The notes: generated by a model from the letters alone, not told the origin. Shown: positions 26,991 through 35,559, counted from the stretch's first letter. The stretch: DNA of 64,000 nt from Pedobacter terrae (GCF_900100705.1 NZ_FNCH01000002.1:310001-374000), one strand, 5' to 3'. Numbers and translations are program-made.

Positions 26991-27872
26991 TTAAGTAACT
27001 GCAAATAATTTAGAGAGCCAAAGGGATAATGGCAATAAAGCTGCTATGATAAAAGCCAGACCCAAGGCATCGAAAGTGACGGCCCAGGCCGCATCCATTA
27101 AAATAAGCGATATTACGCCGGCTTTCACTGCCCCACCGATATTTTTACCAACAGGTTCTTTTATCGCTTTTAAAAGTGGCCTGAAAATCATAACGACAAA
27201 AGGTACCAGGAACAGTAGTGACAGTAGCAACCTTTCATTTACAAATGCAAAATAAGCAATAGCACAGATCACTGTCGCATACAGAAAGGCGGCCAAATAT
27301 AAATTTTTAGTGCTGCCTCCGTGTACTTCGCCACGGCTGGTCATAGTGATGGAGAAAATATAAATGACCGGAATAATAGCCAGATAATGGTTGGTTAGCA
27401 TTTCAGGCACAATACTCAAACCCAATAACAGGTTAAATCCACGGCATAACCCCATATTTAACGGTCCGAAAAAAGAGTGATGTTTGCCAATTTTATTATA
27501 AAGCAAAGCAAAGACAGCCACCAGGAGTGCCAATAATCCGGAGGTTAAACTATTTAAAGCAGCCAAAGCAATTCCGCAAAAAAGCAAGATACTACCGAGT
27601 ATAGTTGCATGTTGTAGGGAAATTATTCCGCTGGGGATAACCCTTTCCGGACGTTCGACTTTATCCAGATCTGCATCAAAAACATCGTTAAAAACGATTC
27701 CTCCACCATATAGGCAGGCTGTTGATGTGACCAATAATACAATAGACAACCATGGGATGGAAGCGCCACTGCTTAAAACCCCGGAAATGGCAATACCTGC
27801 CAAAATATCGGCTACTGAAGTAACGATGTTGGCAGGGCGCATCATGCGCAAATAGATAATTATTCTTTTCAA
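26991..27872 (-). CDS. eboC: EboC-like UbiA family prenyltransferase
   Basis: An integral membrane UbiA-type aromatic or cyclitol prenyltransferase with about eight to nine helices. Visible is the first Asp-rich motif FNDVFDADLDKVERPERVIPSG (NDxxDxxxD), preceded by MMRPANIVTSVADILAGIA. The second Asp motif is less clear. A 318-aa version starting at ATG 27947 would overlap eboB by 71 bp and add out-of-place residues. I prefer the TTG at 27872 (MKRIIIYLRMMRPANIV), 4 nt after the eboB stop. The prenyl acceptor is unknown. Confidence 0.85.
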   Translation of the reverse strand: MKRIIIYLRMMRPANIVTSVADILAGIAISGVLSSGASIPWLSIVLLVTSTACLYGGGIVFNDVFDADLDKVERPERVIPSGIISLQHATILGSILLFCGIALAALNSLTSGLLALLVAVFALLYNKIGKHHSFFGPLNMGLCRGFNLLLGLSIVPEMLTNHYLAIIPVIYIFSITMTSRGEVHGGSTKNLYLAAFLYATVICAIAYFAFVNERLLLSLLFLVPFVVMIFRPLLKAIKEPVGKNIGGAVKAGVISLILMDAAWAVTFDALGLAFIIAALLPLSLWLSKLFAVT

Positions 27873-27876
27873 TACT

Positions 27877-28857
27877 TTAACTAATGATGATCGATGATTT
27901 ATCAGTTCTCGGCTGTTGTCCGCCACGTAAGATGGTATTTCCTTCAAATTTCTTGGTAAGGTCTATCTGAGTGTTAAAATCAGCTTCATCCAGCTGTCCG
28001 CTCTGTGCAAAGGCTGTAATTGCATTGCTGTAAGCAACCAGTTCAATATCCTGATCACTTAACCCGCGCATTTTCATTAAAGCAGCCGTTTTTGGTACAG
28101 CTAAAGGATCGCTGATGCCCCAATCGGCAGCAGAATTGACCATAATACGCTCCGCACCATATTGTTTTACAATTTCTACCATACGCTCGTTACCCATTTT
28201 GGTAAACGGGTAAATGGTGAAAGCAGCCCAAAAACCTCTATCCAATACTTCGTTTACCGTTTCCTCATTATTGTGATCAATAATGATACTATAAGGATCG
28301 AGGCCATGTTCCAAAGCAATATCCATGCTGCGCTGGGTACCTTTTTTCTTATCACGATGTGGCGTATGCACCTGTACAGGCAAACCGGCTTCTTTAGCCA
28401 GTTCAAGCTGTAAGCGGTAATATTTTTCTTCTGCAGCAGTCTGGTCGTCAAAACCAATCTCGCCAACACCAACCACGCCTTCTTTGTAAATAAAGGAAGG
28501 CAGAATTTCCATTACCTGTTCGGCCAGACTTTCGTTATTGGCTTCTCTGGAGTTTAGACCAATGGTGCAATAATGTTTAATGCCAAATTGAGATGACCGG
28601 AAGCGTTCCCAACCAATCAGGCTACTGTAGTAATCATTAAAACTATCTAATCCGGTACGTGGCTGCCCCAGCCAAAATGCGGGCTCTATCAAAGCAACTA
28701 CGCCTGCATCGGCCATTGCCTGGTAATCGTCTGTTGTTCTCGAAGTCATATGCACATGCGGATCGAAGAACTTCATTCCCTTTACCACATCGATATCGAA
28801 AGCCTCAGGCGCTCCCATCATTGCTTTATCTCTTTCTATTGAACTGCTACAACACAT
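27877..28857 (-). CDS. eboB: EboB-like TatD-family metal-dependent hydrolase
   Basis: 326 aa, an amidohydrolase-fold protein of the TatD class. Metal-ligand motifs are KFFDPHVHMTSRT (HxH), VGVGEIGFDD (Glu), LPVQVHTPHRD (His) and IIIDHNNEETV (His), with a late Asp in VNSAADWGISDP. It is second of the eboA-F series, 18 bp after eboA. The N-terminus MCCSSSIERDK is unusual but consistent with the strand's spacing. Family members are nucleases or hydrolases, but the role in the ebo pathway is open. Confidence 0.88.
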   Translation of the reverse strand: MCCSSSIERDKAMMGAPEAFDIDVVKGMKFFDPHVHMTSRTTDDYQAMADAGVVALIEPAFWLGQPRTGLDSFNDYYSSLIGWERFRSSQFGIKHYCTIGLNSREANNESLAEQVMEILPSFIYKEGVVGVGEIGFDDQTAAEEKYYRLQLELAKEAGLPVQVHTPHRDKKKGTQRSMDIALEHGLDPYSIIIDHNNEETVNEVLDRGFWAAFTIYPFTKMGNERMVEIVKQYGAERIMVNSAADWGISDPLAVPKTAALMKMRGLSDQDIELVAYSNAITAFAQSGQLDEADFNTQIDLTKKFEGNTILRGGQQPRTDKSSIIIS

Positions 28858-28875
28858 CTCTTTATCTTAGAATTT

Positions 28876-29739
28876 TTATTGGTTAAATGAATCCCAGTTT
28901 AAGCTTCCATCGGCCAGGGCCAATTTCAGTTCTGGAAAAGTATTGATATAATCTTTTGCCGGCTGATAACCAGATTGCGAAATCGCTAATGCAATGGCAC
29001 GCTGTTCCATCTGGTTATAATGCTGCAAACCGGTTTTAAGGGTTTCGAAAATTTCGGCATTAATAAATCTACCTACCATACGCCATAGCTGTGGATGCAC
29101 TTCCCTACCGGCAGCCCAGCGTTCCTGGGCATAATCTACCAGCGTTAAAGCAAGCGGCAAATTGGCGCGTTGATCCAAACCCACGATCAGGTTGATATTT
29201 TTCTCTGTAAAAAAAGCTTTTAGCACCAGTTGGTTCCATGCAGCTTCGTCCAGGTTTGCTGCCGGATAAGGATTATTTTCCATAATGGCTTCGAGCACAG
29301 AACCAATATTGCTCCTGATCCCTTCAGCACAGCGCTTTACCCAAATTTCGGGATGAGGCAAAAGTGGGAGCGCTGAATATAAAGCTACAGCTTCGTTCAC
29401 CTCTGCCGACAGAAATAACCTGTTAATGGCTGCAAATAAAAGTTCTTTATCATGCAGATCCAAACCTGCCAATAACCATACGCGACTTAACCTATCTATT
29501 GTCCAGTTACGGATATAGCCAAAGCCCGCTGCATGAAGTGCTTCTTGCTGATCTTCGTTAATTGCAACCGGCAATTTGCCAGTTTTACGAGGCAGCATCA
29601 CAAATACTTTAGCTAACTGCGCTAATTGGTCTGTAGATCGGGTAAAGTTTTCCAGCCACTTTTCGGCCTCCAAACTGATATTGTTTTTAACAACAGCCGC
29701 AATAATTTCTTTTACCACCTTTAAATGATCATCTCTCAT
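28876..29739 (-). CDS. eboA: EboA domain protein
   Basis: 287 aa, largely alpha-helical and soluble, matching EboA by position and by the blocks WTIDRLSRVWLLAGL, LPLLPHPEIWVKRCAEGIRS and NNPYPAANLDEAAWNQLVLK. EboA has no known catalytic motif. In ebo clusters it is the signature gene. It lies 23 bp from the TMEM220-like gene and 18 bp from eboB in one operon. Recognition rests on recalled family pattern plus perfect gene order. Confidence 0.88.
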   Translation of the reverse strand: MRDDHLKVVKEIIAAVVKNNISLEAEKWLENFTRSTDQLAQLAKVFVMLPRKTGKLPVAINEDQQEALHAAGFGYIRNWTIDRLSRVWLLAGLDLHDKELLFAAINRLFLSAEVNEAVALYSALPLLPHPEIWVKRCAEGIRSNIGSVLEAIMENNPYPAANLDEAAWNQLVLKAFFTEKNINLIVGLDQRANLPLALTLVDYAQERWAAGREVHPQLWRMVGRFINAEIFETLKTGLQHYNQMEQRAIALAISQSGYQPAKDYINTFPELKLALADGSLNWDSFNQ

Positions 29740-29762
29740 AAATAAAAAATATCAAATGGTAT

Positions 29763-30143
29763 CTATGCAGTAATACCTGCAGAAACGAAATAATTGATCA
29801 ATAGTGCGCCTGCAATAATTAAAAGGCCAAAGAATTCCCGCGTTTGTTCGATGTAAGGCTTAGTGGCCTGCATACTCTGCACCAGGCTCTCGCGTCTGTA
29901 TTTGGTGATCCAATCGCGCACACCATCCTTTGCAAAGAACAGGATCACAGCATAAATTAAATAAAAAGCAGTTAAAAACAGGTAAGCAAAAGGATAAAAC
30001 CTACCGGATGCAGCTAATCCGCAGCATATTGCGGCACTTAAATAAATAGATACCCACAGAAAAGCGTCGTTATCATTTAAATTTACATAAGCAAAGCCTA
30101 AAAACGAGATACAGAAAATAATGTTGAGAATAAGTAAAAGCAT
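29763..30143 (-). CDS. TMEM220-like membrane protein, first gene of the ebo operon
   Basis: 126 aa with four hydrophobic stretches (about 2-20, 30-45, 50-68, 104-123). Near the start it has AYVNLNDNDAFLWVSIYLSA, resembling the TMEM220 signature (N-D-x-D...W...Y). TMEM220 proteins are small membrane proteins of unknown function. It is co-directional with eboA, 23 bp before it, and has the operon's putative promoter and leader hairpin directly upstream. It may contribute a membrane component to the export of the Ebo product, which is an inference from position. Confidence 0.75.
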   Translation of the reverse strand: MLLLILNIIFCISFLGFAYVNLNDNDAFLWVSIYLSAAICCGLAASGRFYPFAYLFLTAFYLIYAVILFFAKDGVRDWITKYRRESLVQSMQATKPYIEQTREFFGLLIIAGALLINYFVSAGITA

Positions 30144-30166
30144 TTTAAATTATTTGGTTTAAGAAG

Positions 30167-30195
30167 CAACTAAATCGATTTTTTTGATTTAGTTG
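30167..30195 (-). repeat. 10-bp perfect hairpin in the ebo operon leader
   Basis: CAACTAAATC (30167-30176) and GATTTAGTTG (30186-30195) flank 9 nt. On the transcribed strand it begins about 10 nt after the putative -7 box, placing a stem at the extreme 5' end of the mRNA, 24 nt before the first ATG. Confidence 0.5.
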
Positions 30196-30204
30196 ACTGA
30201 AAAA

Positions 30205-30212
30205 CAAAGTTA
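30205..30212 (-). promoter_or_regulatory. Putative -7 box of the ebo operon
   Basis: TAACTTTG on the minus strand matches TAnnTTTG exactly and lies 61 nt before the first operon ATG. A good TTTG at -33 is missing. Confidence 0.4.
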
Positions 30213-30339
30213 TTTAAACTTAATGCTTTTTTTGCTTAAACAATGTAAATTATATACTGCAATAAAATATTTTTTTGATTAAAAATGAATGATAAAGGCT
30301 AAATCCAAATGATATCTATCCAGTCAGCGAAGGGAAAAT

Positions 30340-30520
30340 AGCATCAAACAGAATATTGACATGCTCTTTAAAGCGTCGTCACCCTGAATTTATTTCAGGG
30401 TCTTTCCTACCTAAAAAGATGCTGACCACAAAGGAGCTATTAGACCTTTAAAAACAACATAAACAGCTAATAAAATAATCCGATAACTATCAGATCAGCA
30501 TGACGGACCAATCTAATCAG
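30340..30520. repeat. REP-like repeats upstream of the ebo cluster
   Basis: The gene-free stretch 30144-30588 contains GTCGTCACCCTGAAT...ATTTCAGGGTC, AGATGCTGA and ATCCGATAACTATCAGATCAGCATGACGG. The last word nearly matches the block beyond eboF. These are typical multicopy intergenic repeats, with their hairpin inner stem ACCCTGAA/TTCAGGGT visible. Confidence 0.6.
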
Positions 30521-30588
30521 GGATATTTAAATAGTTTTTCACCTCAAACATTAAGCTATCAGAGACCTTATTGATATGGAATTATCTT

Positions 30589-31455
30589 CTAGTCCTCAAA
30601 TACAAGCTTCAAAATATTGGCCAGTACAGGATTGTGATCATCGGCCCGCCAGTTGATCAATAAATCAGTTTTAAAAGGCAATGGAATAAAGCGTAAACCA
30701 GGGCTTTGATGGTGCATATAAGAGTCGGGCAAAATGGCTATCCCCAAACCTTTCCTCACCAATGCTATAATGGTAGAACCAAATTCGGAATGCAGAAACA
30801 CATCCGGAATAAAATCATAAGATTTGAATAATGCCTGGATAATTTCGCTATAACTACTCCCCTCATCTTTTGTGGGCAGGATAAATTTTTGCTGTTTTAA
30901 GTTTTCTGTAGATAGATCTTCAAATACTTTAAAAGGATGTGTTAAAGGAACAACCAGGGCAAGGTGATCGGAATATATCTTTTTTGCCCTGATCCCCGGC
31001 TCGCTGTTGAGATCTCTTGTTATCACGAGATCAATCTTATAGTTTTTTAAAAATTCCAGTTGATTTTCATATAAAACCTGCACCAACTTCATCTGAAGCT
31101 GAGGAAATGCCTGTGTAATTTTAGCCAGCATATCGGGCATGATGGAAGCCGAGATAGAATCGGGGTGCGCGATGGTGATGGTTCCACGCTCACCCAAATG
31201 AATCTGTTTAGCAAACTGATGGATGTATTCGAGTTCATTTAATTCGACTTCCCATTTTTCTTTTAAAAATTTGCCTGCCCGTGTGAGCTTCACATTACGT
31301 TTATTTCGTTCAAAAAGCTGTACACCCAGTTCGTTTTCCAGCGACTGGATCTGGCGACTAAGCGCCGACTGTGTAATGTTAACCTTTTCTGCCGTTTTCC
31401 AATAATGAAGCTGTTCTGAAAGGGCCAGAAAAGATTTGATTCGTTGAAGATCCAT
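30589..31455 (-). CDS. LysR-family transcriptional regulator
   Basis: About 288 aa. The N-terminal LysR helix-turn-helix is clear (LQRIKSFLALSEQLHYWKTA; ITQSALSRQIQSLENELGVQ; LFERNKRNVKLT), followed by a type-2 periplasmic-binding-like effector domain. I prefer ATG 31455 (MDLQRIKSFLA), the normal LysR start, to 31503. It is divergent from a GNAT-EamA pair, the classical LysR arrangement, so control of that pair is likely. The inducer is unknown. Confidence 0.92.
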   Translation of the reverse strand: MDLQRIKSFLALSEQLHYWKTAEKVNITQSALSRQIQSLENELGVQLFERNKRNVKLTRAGKFLKEKWEVELNELEYIHQFAKQIHLGERGTITIAHPDSISASIMPDMLAKITQAFPQLQMKLVQVLYENQLEFLKNYKIDLVITRDLNSEPGIRAKKIYSDHLALVVPLTHPFKVFEDLSTENLKQQKFILPTKDEGSSYSEIIQALFKSYDFIPDVFLHSEFGSTIIALVRKGLGIAILPDSYMHHQSPGLRFIPLPFKTDLLINWRADDHNPVLANILKLVFED

Positions 31456-31527
31456 TAATGCAAAATATGCATTAATAAATGAAATAATAACATTTTTAAT
31501 CATTTAATAACTTGCTACATTCGTGCC

Positions 31528-32070
31528 ATGAAGCAGATCATCATTGAAAGGGTAACCACTAACGACATCCAAAAATTACAGGAAATCGGGAGAAGCACAT
31601 TTTTTGAAACTTTTGCCCATGTAAATACAGCCGAAAACATGAGCGATTATTTGGAAAACAGCTTTTCTGATGAGAAATTGAAGTCAGAGTTGAATAATCA
31701 ATGTTCTCAATTTTATTTTGCACGGTTAGATGGAAACATAGTGGCCTACCTGAAAATCAATTTTGGTGAAGCACAAAACGAGAAAATAGATGACGCACTA
31801 GAAATTGAACGCATTTACGTTTTAAAGGTATTTCATGGTAAAAATGTAGCACAAACACTCTATCAAAAAGCCATTGGTATTGCTTACGAAATACAGGCAA
31901 AATGCGTATGGCTTGGCGTTTGGGAAGAAAACCACCGGGCTTTAAGGTTTTATCAGAAAAACGGCTTTACAGCCTTTGGTAAACACGCATTCTGGCTTGG
32001 CAACGATGAGCAAACAGATCTATTGATGAAAAAAGAATTGGCTAATACCAACGAATTAAAAGTATCTTAA
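31528..32070 (+). CDS. GNAT family N-acetyltransferase
   Basis: 180 aa. Motif A, the acetyl-CoA loop, is modified: IERIYVLKVFHGKNVAQTL in place of the usual Q/RxxGxG/A. It is followed by AKCVWLGVWEENHRALRFYQKNGF and KHAFWLG, the C-terminal GNAT strands. It would acetylate an amine on a small molecule or protein. It is divergent from the LysR gene, and its stop overlaps the next gene's start in TAATG, so it is translationally coupled to the EamA transporter. That pairing suggests joint handling of a toxic or excreted amine. Confidence 0.9.
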   Translation: MKQIIIERVTTNDIQKLQEIGRSTFFETFAHVNTAENMSDYLENSFSDEKLKSELNNQCSQFYFARLDGNIVAYLKINFGEAQNEKIDDALEIERIYVLKVFHGKNVAQTLYQKAIGIAYEIQAKCVWLGVWEENHRALRFYQKNGFTAFGKHAFWLGNDEQTDLLMKKELANTNELKVS

Positions 32071-32972
32071 TGGAAAAAAGAACCCTTTTTCTAATCTTAC
32101 TGATTGTTGGTACTGCTTTCTGGGGCATTTCTTTTTCCGTTACCAAATTGGCTATTGGCCACGGTCAGCCACTTTTATTTTTATGCTATCGCTTCCTTTT
32201 AGCCGCCATGGTTTTATCAATAATTTTCTGGAAACAGGTAAAGAAACTTAACGCAACTACTATAAAAACCGGTGCCAGCCTGGCGGTGTCACTTGTACTG
32301 GGCATTTATCTGCAAACACTGGGCATTACACATACTTCAGCATCGCAATGCTCATTTGTAGCTGGAATAACCGTGGTGATGATTCCCGTAATTAAACTAA
32401 TGATTTACCGAAAAGCTGCAGCCCTGAAAATATGGATTGCTGCAGGCACAGCGCTTACTGGTCTTTTCGTTATATCGGTTACAGATAAATTGAGTATCGG
32501 CATTGGTGATTTATACACCGTAACCGGTGCCTTTTGCTTTGCCATCTATTTAATCCAGGTTGAAAAGGCATCAAAAGCGGGCGATATTGTACCTACCATT
32601 GTACCCATGTTCGCTAGTTGTACCCTATTTACTTTTTTACTGGCTTTATTTCAAAACGATACCGTTTGGCTCCCTTTGGCACAAACGTTTTGGTTAGGCA
32701 TCATCTTCTGTGCGCTATTTTCTACCGCATATATGTATACCATATCTAACATTGCTCAAAAGTACATTAGCGCCGAAAGGGTATCGATCATTTATCTTTT
32801 TGAACCTGTTTTTGGAGCCTTTGCAGCACATTTTATACTGGGTGAAGCCATTACCTCCCGCTTATTAATAGGCGGAGGACTTATTTTTACAGCCACACTG
32901 ATTTCGGAACTGAAATGGAGGATGCCCAACCAGATGGATATAGTAAGCTTATCCAAACAGAAAAAGGGTTAA
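32070..32972 (+). CDS. EamA/DMT-family membrane transporter
   Basis: 300 aa with ten predicted transmembrane helices in two EamA repeats, the drug/metabolite transporter plan. Visible are an N-terminal FWGISFSVTKLAI and the C-terminal LFEPVFGAFAAHFILGEAIT, a well-conserved EamA stretch. It probably exports small metabolites or amino-acid-like compounds. The start overlaps the GNAT stop by one base. The pair likely answers to the divergent LysR regulator. Confidence 0.9.
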   Translation: MEKRTLFLILLIVGTAFWGISFSVTKLAIGHGQPLLFLCYRFLLAAMVLSIIFWKQVKKLNATTIKTGASLAVSLVLGIYLQTLGITHTSASQCSFVAGITVVMIPVIKLMIYRKAAALKIWIAAGTALTGLFVISVTDKLSIGIGDLYTVTGAFCFAIYLIQVEKASKAGDIVPTIVPMFASCTLFTFLLALFQNDTVWLPLAQTFWLGIIFCALFSTAYMYTISNIAQKYISAERVSIIYLFEPVFGAFAAHFILGEAITSRLLIGGGLIFTATLISELKWRMPNQMDIVSLSKQKKG

Positions 32973-33014
32973 GCCGATATTTGATGCCTGATAAATGATC
33001 GATATCTTAGTACC

Positions 33015-34214
33015 ATGGAAGCTATTGAACTCAGTAAATCGCAGGCACGAAAAATCATTTTACAGGCGGCAGGGCTTTCAAAAAAAGCACAGTTTGGAAC
33101 TGGAATGGAGGCCGTTTACCGGGTAATCGATCATTTGGGCTATGTACAGTTAGATACCAATTATGTGGTAGAACGTGCCCACCATCATGCCCTGTTTGCA
33201 CGCGTTCCCGATTATAAAAAAGGCTGGCTTACAATACTTTGTGATCAAGGGGATGTTTTCGAATACTTTACTTCTGACGCAGGTTTTTTACCCATGCACG
33301 ATTTCCGCTTTTCGTTACCGGTAAAAAAGGCATTTGCAACCCAAGGCAATAGCTTAACAAAAAGAGAATCGGATTTAATGAACCAGATTTTAGATCAGGT
33401 TGAACGGGATGGAGCGGTGATGGTTGGCGATTTTGGAAACGACCGAGTAGAAGCCAGTTCGGGCTGGTGGGACTGGCGACCGGCAAAGGTTGCATTGGAA
33501 AGACTTTACTTAGCAGGTAAATTGATGATAAGCCGAAACAGTACTTTCCAAAAGGTTTACCACCTGCCATTAGACGTTGTGCCACCTGATACCGACCAAA
33601 CCATGCCTACAGATGAAGATTATGCGCGTTATGTGATTAAACGCACCCTTGGGGCACTGGGAATTTCTGGTGTAAAAGAAATGGCCTGGCGTGCCCGCCG
33701 TGTAAAAGGGAATCTGGTAAAAAAAGAACTGGAAAAGATGCTTCAAACCAGAGAAGTTAAAACGGTGATTGTAGATAGCGTTAAAGGACCATTATATATG
33801 CTTTCGGATACAGATGTTCACATTAAAATAGAAGATGAAGTTTTTATTCTGTCGCCTTTTGATATCCTGAATGTATTTCGCGCCCGTTTGAAAGATTTTT
33901 TCGACTTCGATTATCAGATTGAATGTTTTGTACCTGCTCCAAAACGAAAATTTGGTTATTTCTCTTTACCGATTTTAGCTGGAGAAAGATTTATTGCCAG
34001 AATGGACGCTAAAGCCGACCGTAAAAACAAAACATTGATCGTTCACAACCTCCATTTTGAACCTATTGAAGTTAATGCAACAACTATAGATAAGCTGGTC
34101 TATCACTTAAAGGAATTTATTCTGTTCAATAAGTGTAACGATGTAATCTTTAAAAAATCAAACCGTAACGACTTACTTAAATTGATGAGTAAAGCATTTT
34201 CTGATGGGTATTAA
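33015..34214 (+). CDS. Winged-helix protein of the YcaQ family (crosslink-repair DNA glycosylase-like)
   Basis: 399 aa. The family motif QLDTNYVVERAHHHALFARV (compare Q-D-[ST] followed by ARAHH) occurs near residue 40, and WWDWRPAKVALERLYLAGKL marks the winged-helix part. YcaQ-type proteins (AlkX) unhook DNA interstrand crosslinks. This one is a homologue by motif, so the exact activity is not guaranteed. It follows the EamA gene by 42 bp and could be co-transcribed. Confidence 0.88.
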   Translation: MEAIELSKSQARKIILQAAGLSKKAQFGTGMEAVYRVIDHLGYVQLDTNYVVERAHHHALFARVPDYKKGWLTILCDQGDVFEYFTSDAGFLPMHDFRFSLPVKKAFATQGNSLTKRESDLMNQILDQVERDGAVMVGDFGNDRVEASSGWWDWRPAKVALERLYLAGKLMISRNSTFQKVYHLPLDVVPPDTDQTMPTDEDYARYVIKRTLGALGISGVKEMAWRARRVKGNLVKKELEKMLQTREVKTVIVDSVKGPLYMLSDTDVHIKIEDEVFILSPFDILNVFRARLKDFFDFDYQIECFVPAPKRKFGYFSLPILAGERFIARMDAKADRKNKTLIVHNLHFEPIEVNATTIDKLVYHLKEFILFNKCNDVIFKKSNRNDLLKLMSKAFSDGY

Positions 34215-34266
34215 GTGCTGTAGACTCCTGACAAACAGTTAACCGGGTCGCTTCAAAAACCGAAAT

Positions 34267-34368
34267 CTATACCAATAAATAAACGGCTGTACCAATAATT
34301 AAACTAAGCAAAAAGATGGTGGCAAATAATATCGCCGTTAACTTTTCAAATGAATCTAAACTTTCCAT
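34267..34368 (-). CDS. 33-aa single-helix membrane peptide (second of a tandem pair)
   Basis: ATG 34368 to TAG 34267 encodes a peptide starting MESLDSFEKLTAILF and continuing as one hydrophobic helix (ATIFLLSLIIGTAVYLLV). It has the same length as the neighbouring peptide gene 48 bp upstream, the same ME-[S/T]-[L/F] start and one membrane helix, so the two look like tandem paralogues. A regulator of a membrane complex or a type I toxin-like peptide would fit, but nothing proves it. Confidence 0.45.
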   Translation of the reverse strand: MESLDSFEKLTAILFATIFLLSLIIGTAVYLLV

Positions 34369-34416
34369 AAAAATAAATGAAGTATTAATTAACAGTTTAT
34401 AAAATCAGATGGAAAA

Positions 34417-34518
34417 TTAAGACAGTTTAGCTAAGGTCATCCCGAGGATGGCGCTGATGAATAAACAAATGAAAAATACATGTAAAATGATTGAAAGTAG
34501 CTTTTTAAAAGTTTCCAT
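34417..34518 (-). CDS. 33-aa single-helix membrane peptide (first of a tandem pair)
   Basis: ATG 34518 to TAA 34417 encodes METFKKLLSIILHVFF followed by a hydrophobic stretch ending GMTLAKLS. There is one predicted membrane helix with a short positive N-terminus. It has exactly the same length as the next peptide and the same orientation. It lies downstream of the terminator of the alpha/beta hydrolase gene, so it should have its own promoter. It has no recognised family. Confidence 0.45.
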   Translation of the reverse strand: METFKKLLSIILHVFFICLFISAILGMTLAKLS

Positions 34519-34611
34519 GTCGAAGAAACGAAATCATGAGCATTTGGTTTTTGAAAATTTTAAAAAATATTCCCGTCATTCCTTTCATCTGAATCACTCA
34601 ACAGTTAAAAG

Positions 34612-34650
34612 TGCTGTAAAAAACAAAAGAGTTTGGAAATTCCAAACTCT
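34612..34650 (-). terminator. Intrinsic terminator of the alpha/beta hydrolase gene
   Basis: Arms AGAGTTTGGA (34628-34637) and TCCAAACTCT (34641-34650) pair perfectly around 3 nt. On the minus strand the stem is followed by TTTTGTTTTTT, 88 nt past the stop codon at 34738. Confidence 0.85.
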
Positions 34651-34737
34651 ATGTACCGATCGGCAGGCGTATTTTAAATATTTAACTTGCGTGATTTGGC
34701 AAGGGAAACCATTAATCACACGCCAAAACTTTAATCA

Positions 34738-35559
34738 CTAAGACTCAATAAATGCTAAAATATCTTTATTAATGGTTGCTGCTTCGGTTGTAGGCATACC
34801 ATGAGGGAAACCAGGATAAGTAATCAATTTTCCGTTTTTCAACAATTTGGCAGATTTTACGCCTGCATTTTGGTAAGGAACAATCTGGTCATCTTCGCCA
34901 TGAAGCACCAAAACGGGGATATCTACAGCTTTTAAATCTTCATTAAAATCAGTTTCAGAAAATGCTTTGATGCCTTCATAATGCGCAACAATTCCGCCCA
35001 TCATGCCCTGTCTCCACCAGTTTCTTTGTACGCCTTCTTTCACCACTGCACCTTCTCTATTGTATCCATAGAATGGAATAGTTAAATCAATATAAAACTG
35101 CTGTCTGTTATTAAGCGTTTGATCTCTGATATCATCAAAAACAGACATTGGCACGCCATCCGGATTGCTTTCACTTTGAACCATTATCGGCGGAACAGCA
35201 CTAATTAACACTGCTTTTTTTGCCCTGCCATTGGCATATTTGCTCACATAACGAATCACTTCGCCACCGCCTGTAGAATGTCCGATATGAACCACATCTT
35301 TCAAATCCAAAAATTCAACCAATTCTGCAGCATCAGCAGCATAAGTTTCAATATTGTGCCCGTAAATATCCTGGCTGGAGCGACCATGGCCTCTCCTGTC
35401 ATGCGTTACTACGCGGTAACCTTTCTGTAAAAAGAAAATAACCTGCGCATCCCAATCATCTGATGATAAAGGCCATCCGTGGTGAAACATTAAAGTTGGT
35501 CCTTTACCCTGGTCTTTGTAAAAAATCTCTGTTCCGTCTTTTAATTTTAGGGTACTCAT
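34738..35559 (-). CDS. Alpha/beta hydrolase of the non-heme chloroperoxidase type
   Basis: 273 aa with the complete catalytic triad: Ser95 in GHSTGGGE (nucleophile elbow), Asp224 in LHGEDDQIVP and His253 in GFPHGMPT. The oxyanion region HHGWPLSSDDW and DRRGHGRS fit the cofactor-free haloperoxidase/esterase group. Members hydrolyse esters and can perhydrolyse carboxylic acids; the biological substrate is unknown. It has its own putative promoter and terminator. The neighbouring DsbA-like, OYE and ABM genes give the area a stress-response look. Confidence 0.9.
   Translation of the reverse strand: MSTLKLKDGTEIFYKDQGKGPTLMFHHGWPLSSDDWDAQVIFFLQKGYRVVTHDRRGHGRSSQDIYGHNIETYAADAAELVEFLDLKDVVHIGHSTGGGEVIRYVSKYANGRAKKAVLISAVPPIMVQSESNPDGVPMSVFDDIRDQTLNNRQQFYIDLTIPFYGYNREGAVVKEGVQRNWWRQGMMGGIVAHYEGIKAFSETDFNEDLKAVDIPVLVLHGEDDQIVPYQNAGVKSAKLLKNGKLITYPGFPHGMPTTEAATINKDILAFIES

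Noticed and set aside
34448..34741. A 97-codon plus-strand frame in the spacer after the YcaQ-like gene
   Set aside because: Its composition is not protein-like, it runs through the minus-strand terminator of the hydrolase gene, and it is antisense to the better-looking 33-codon membrane peptide.
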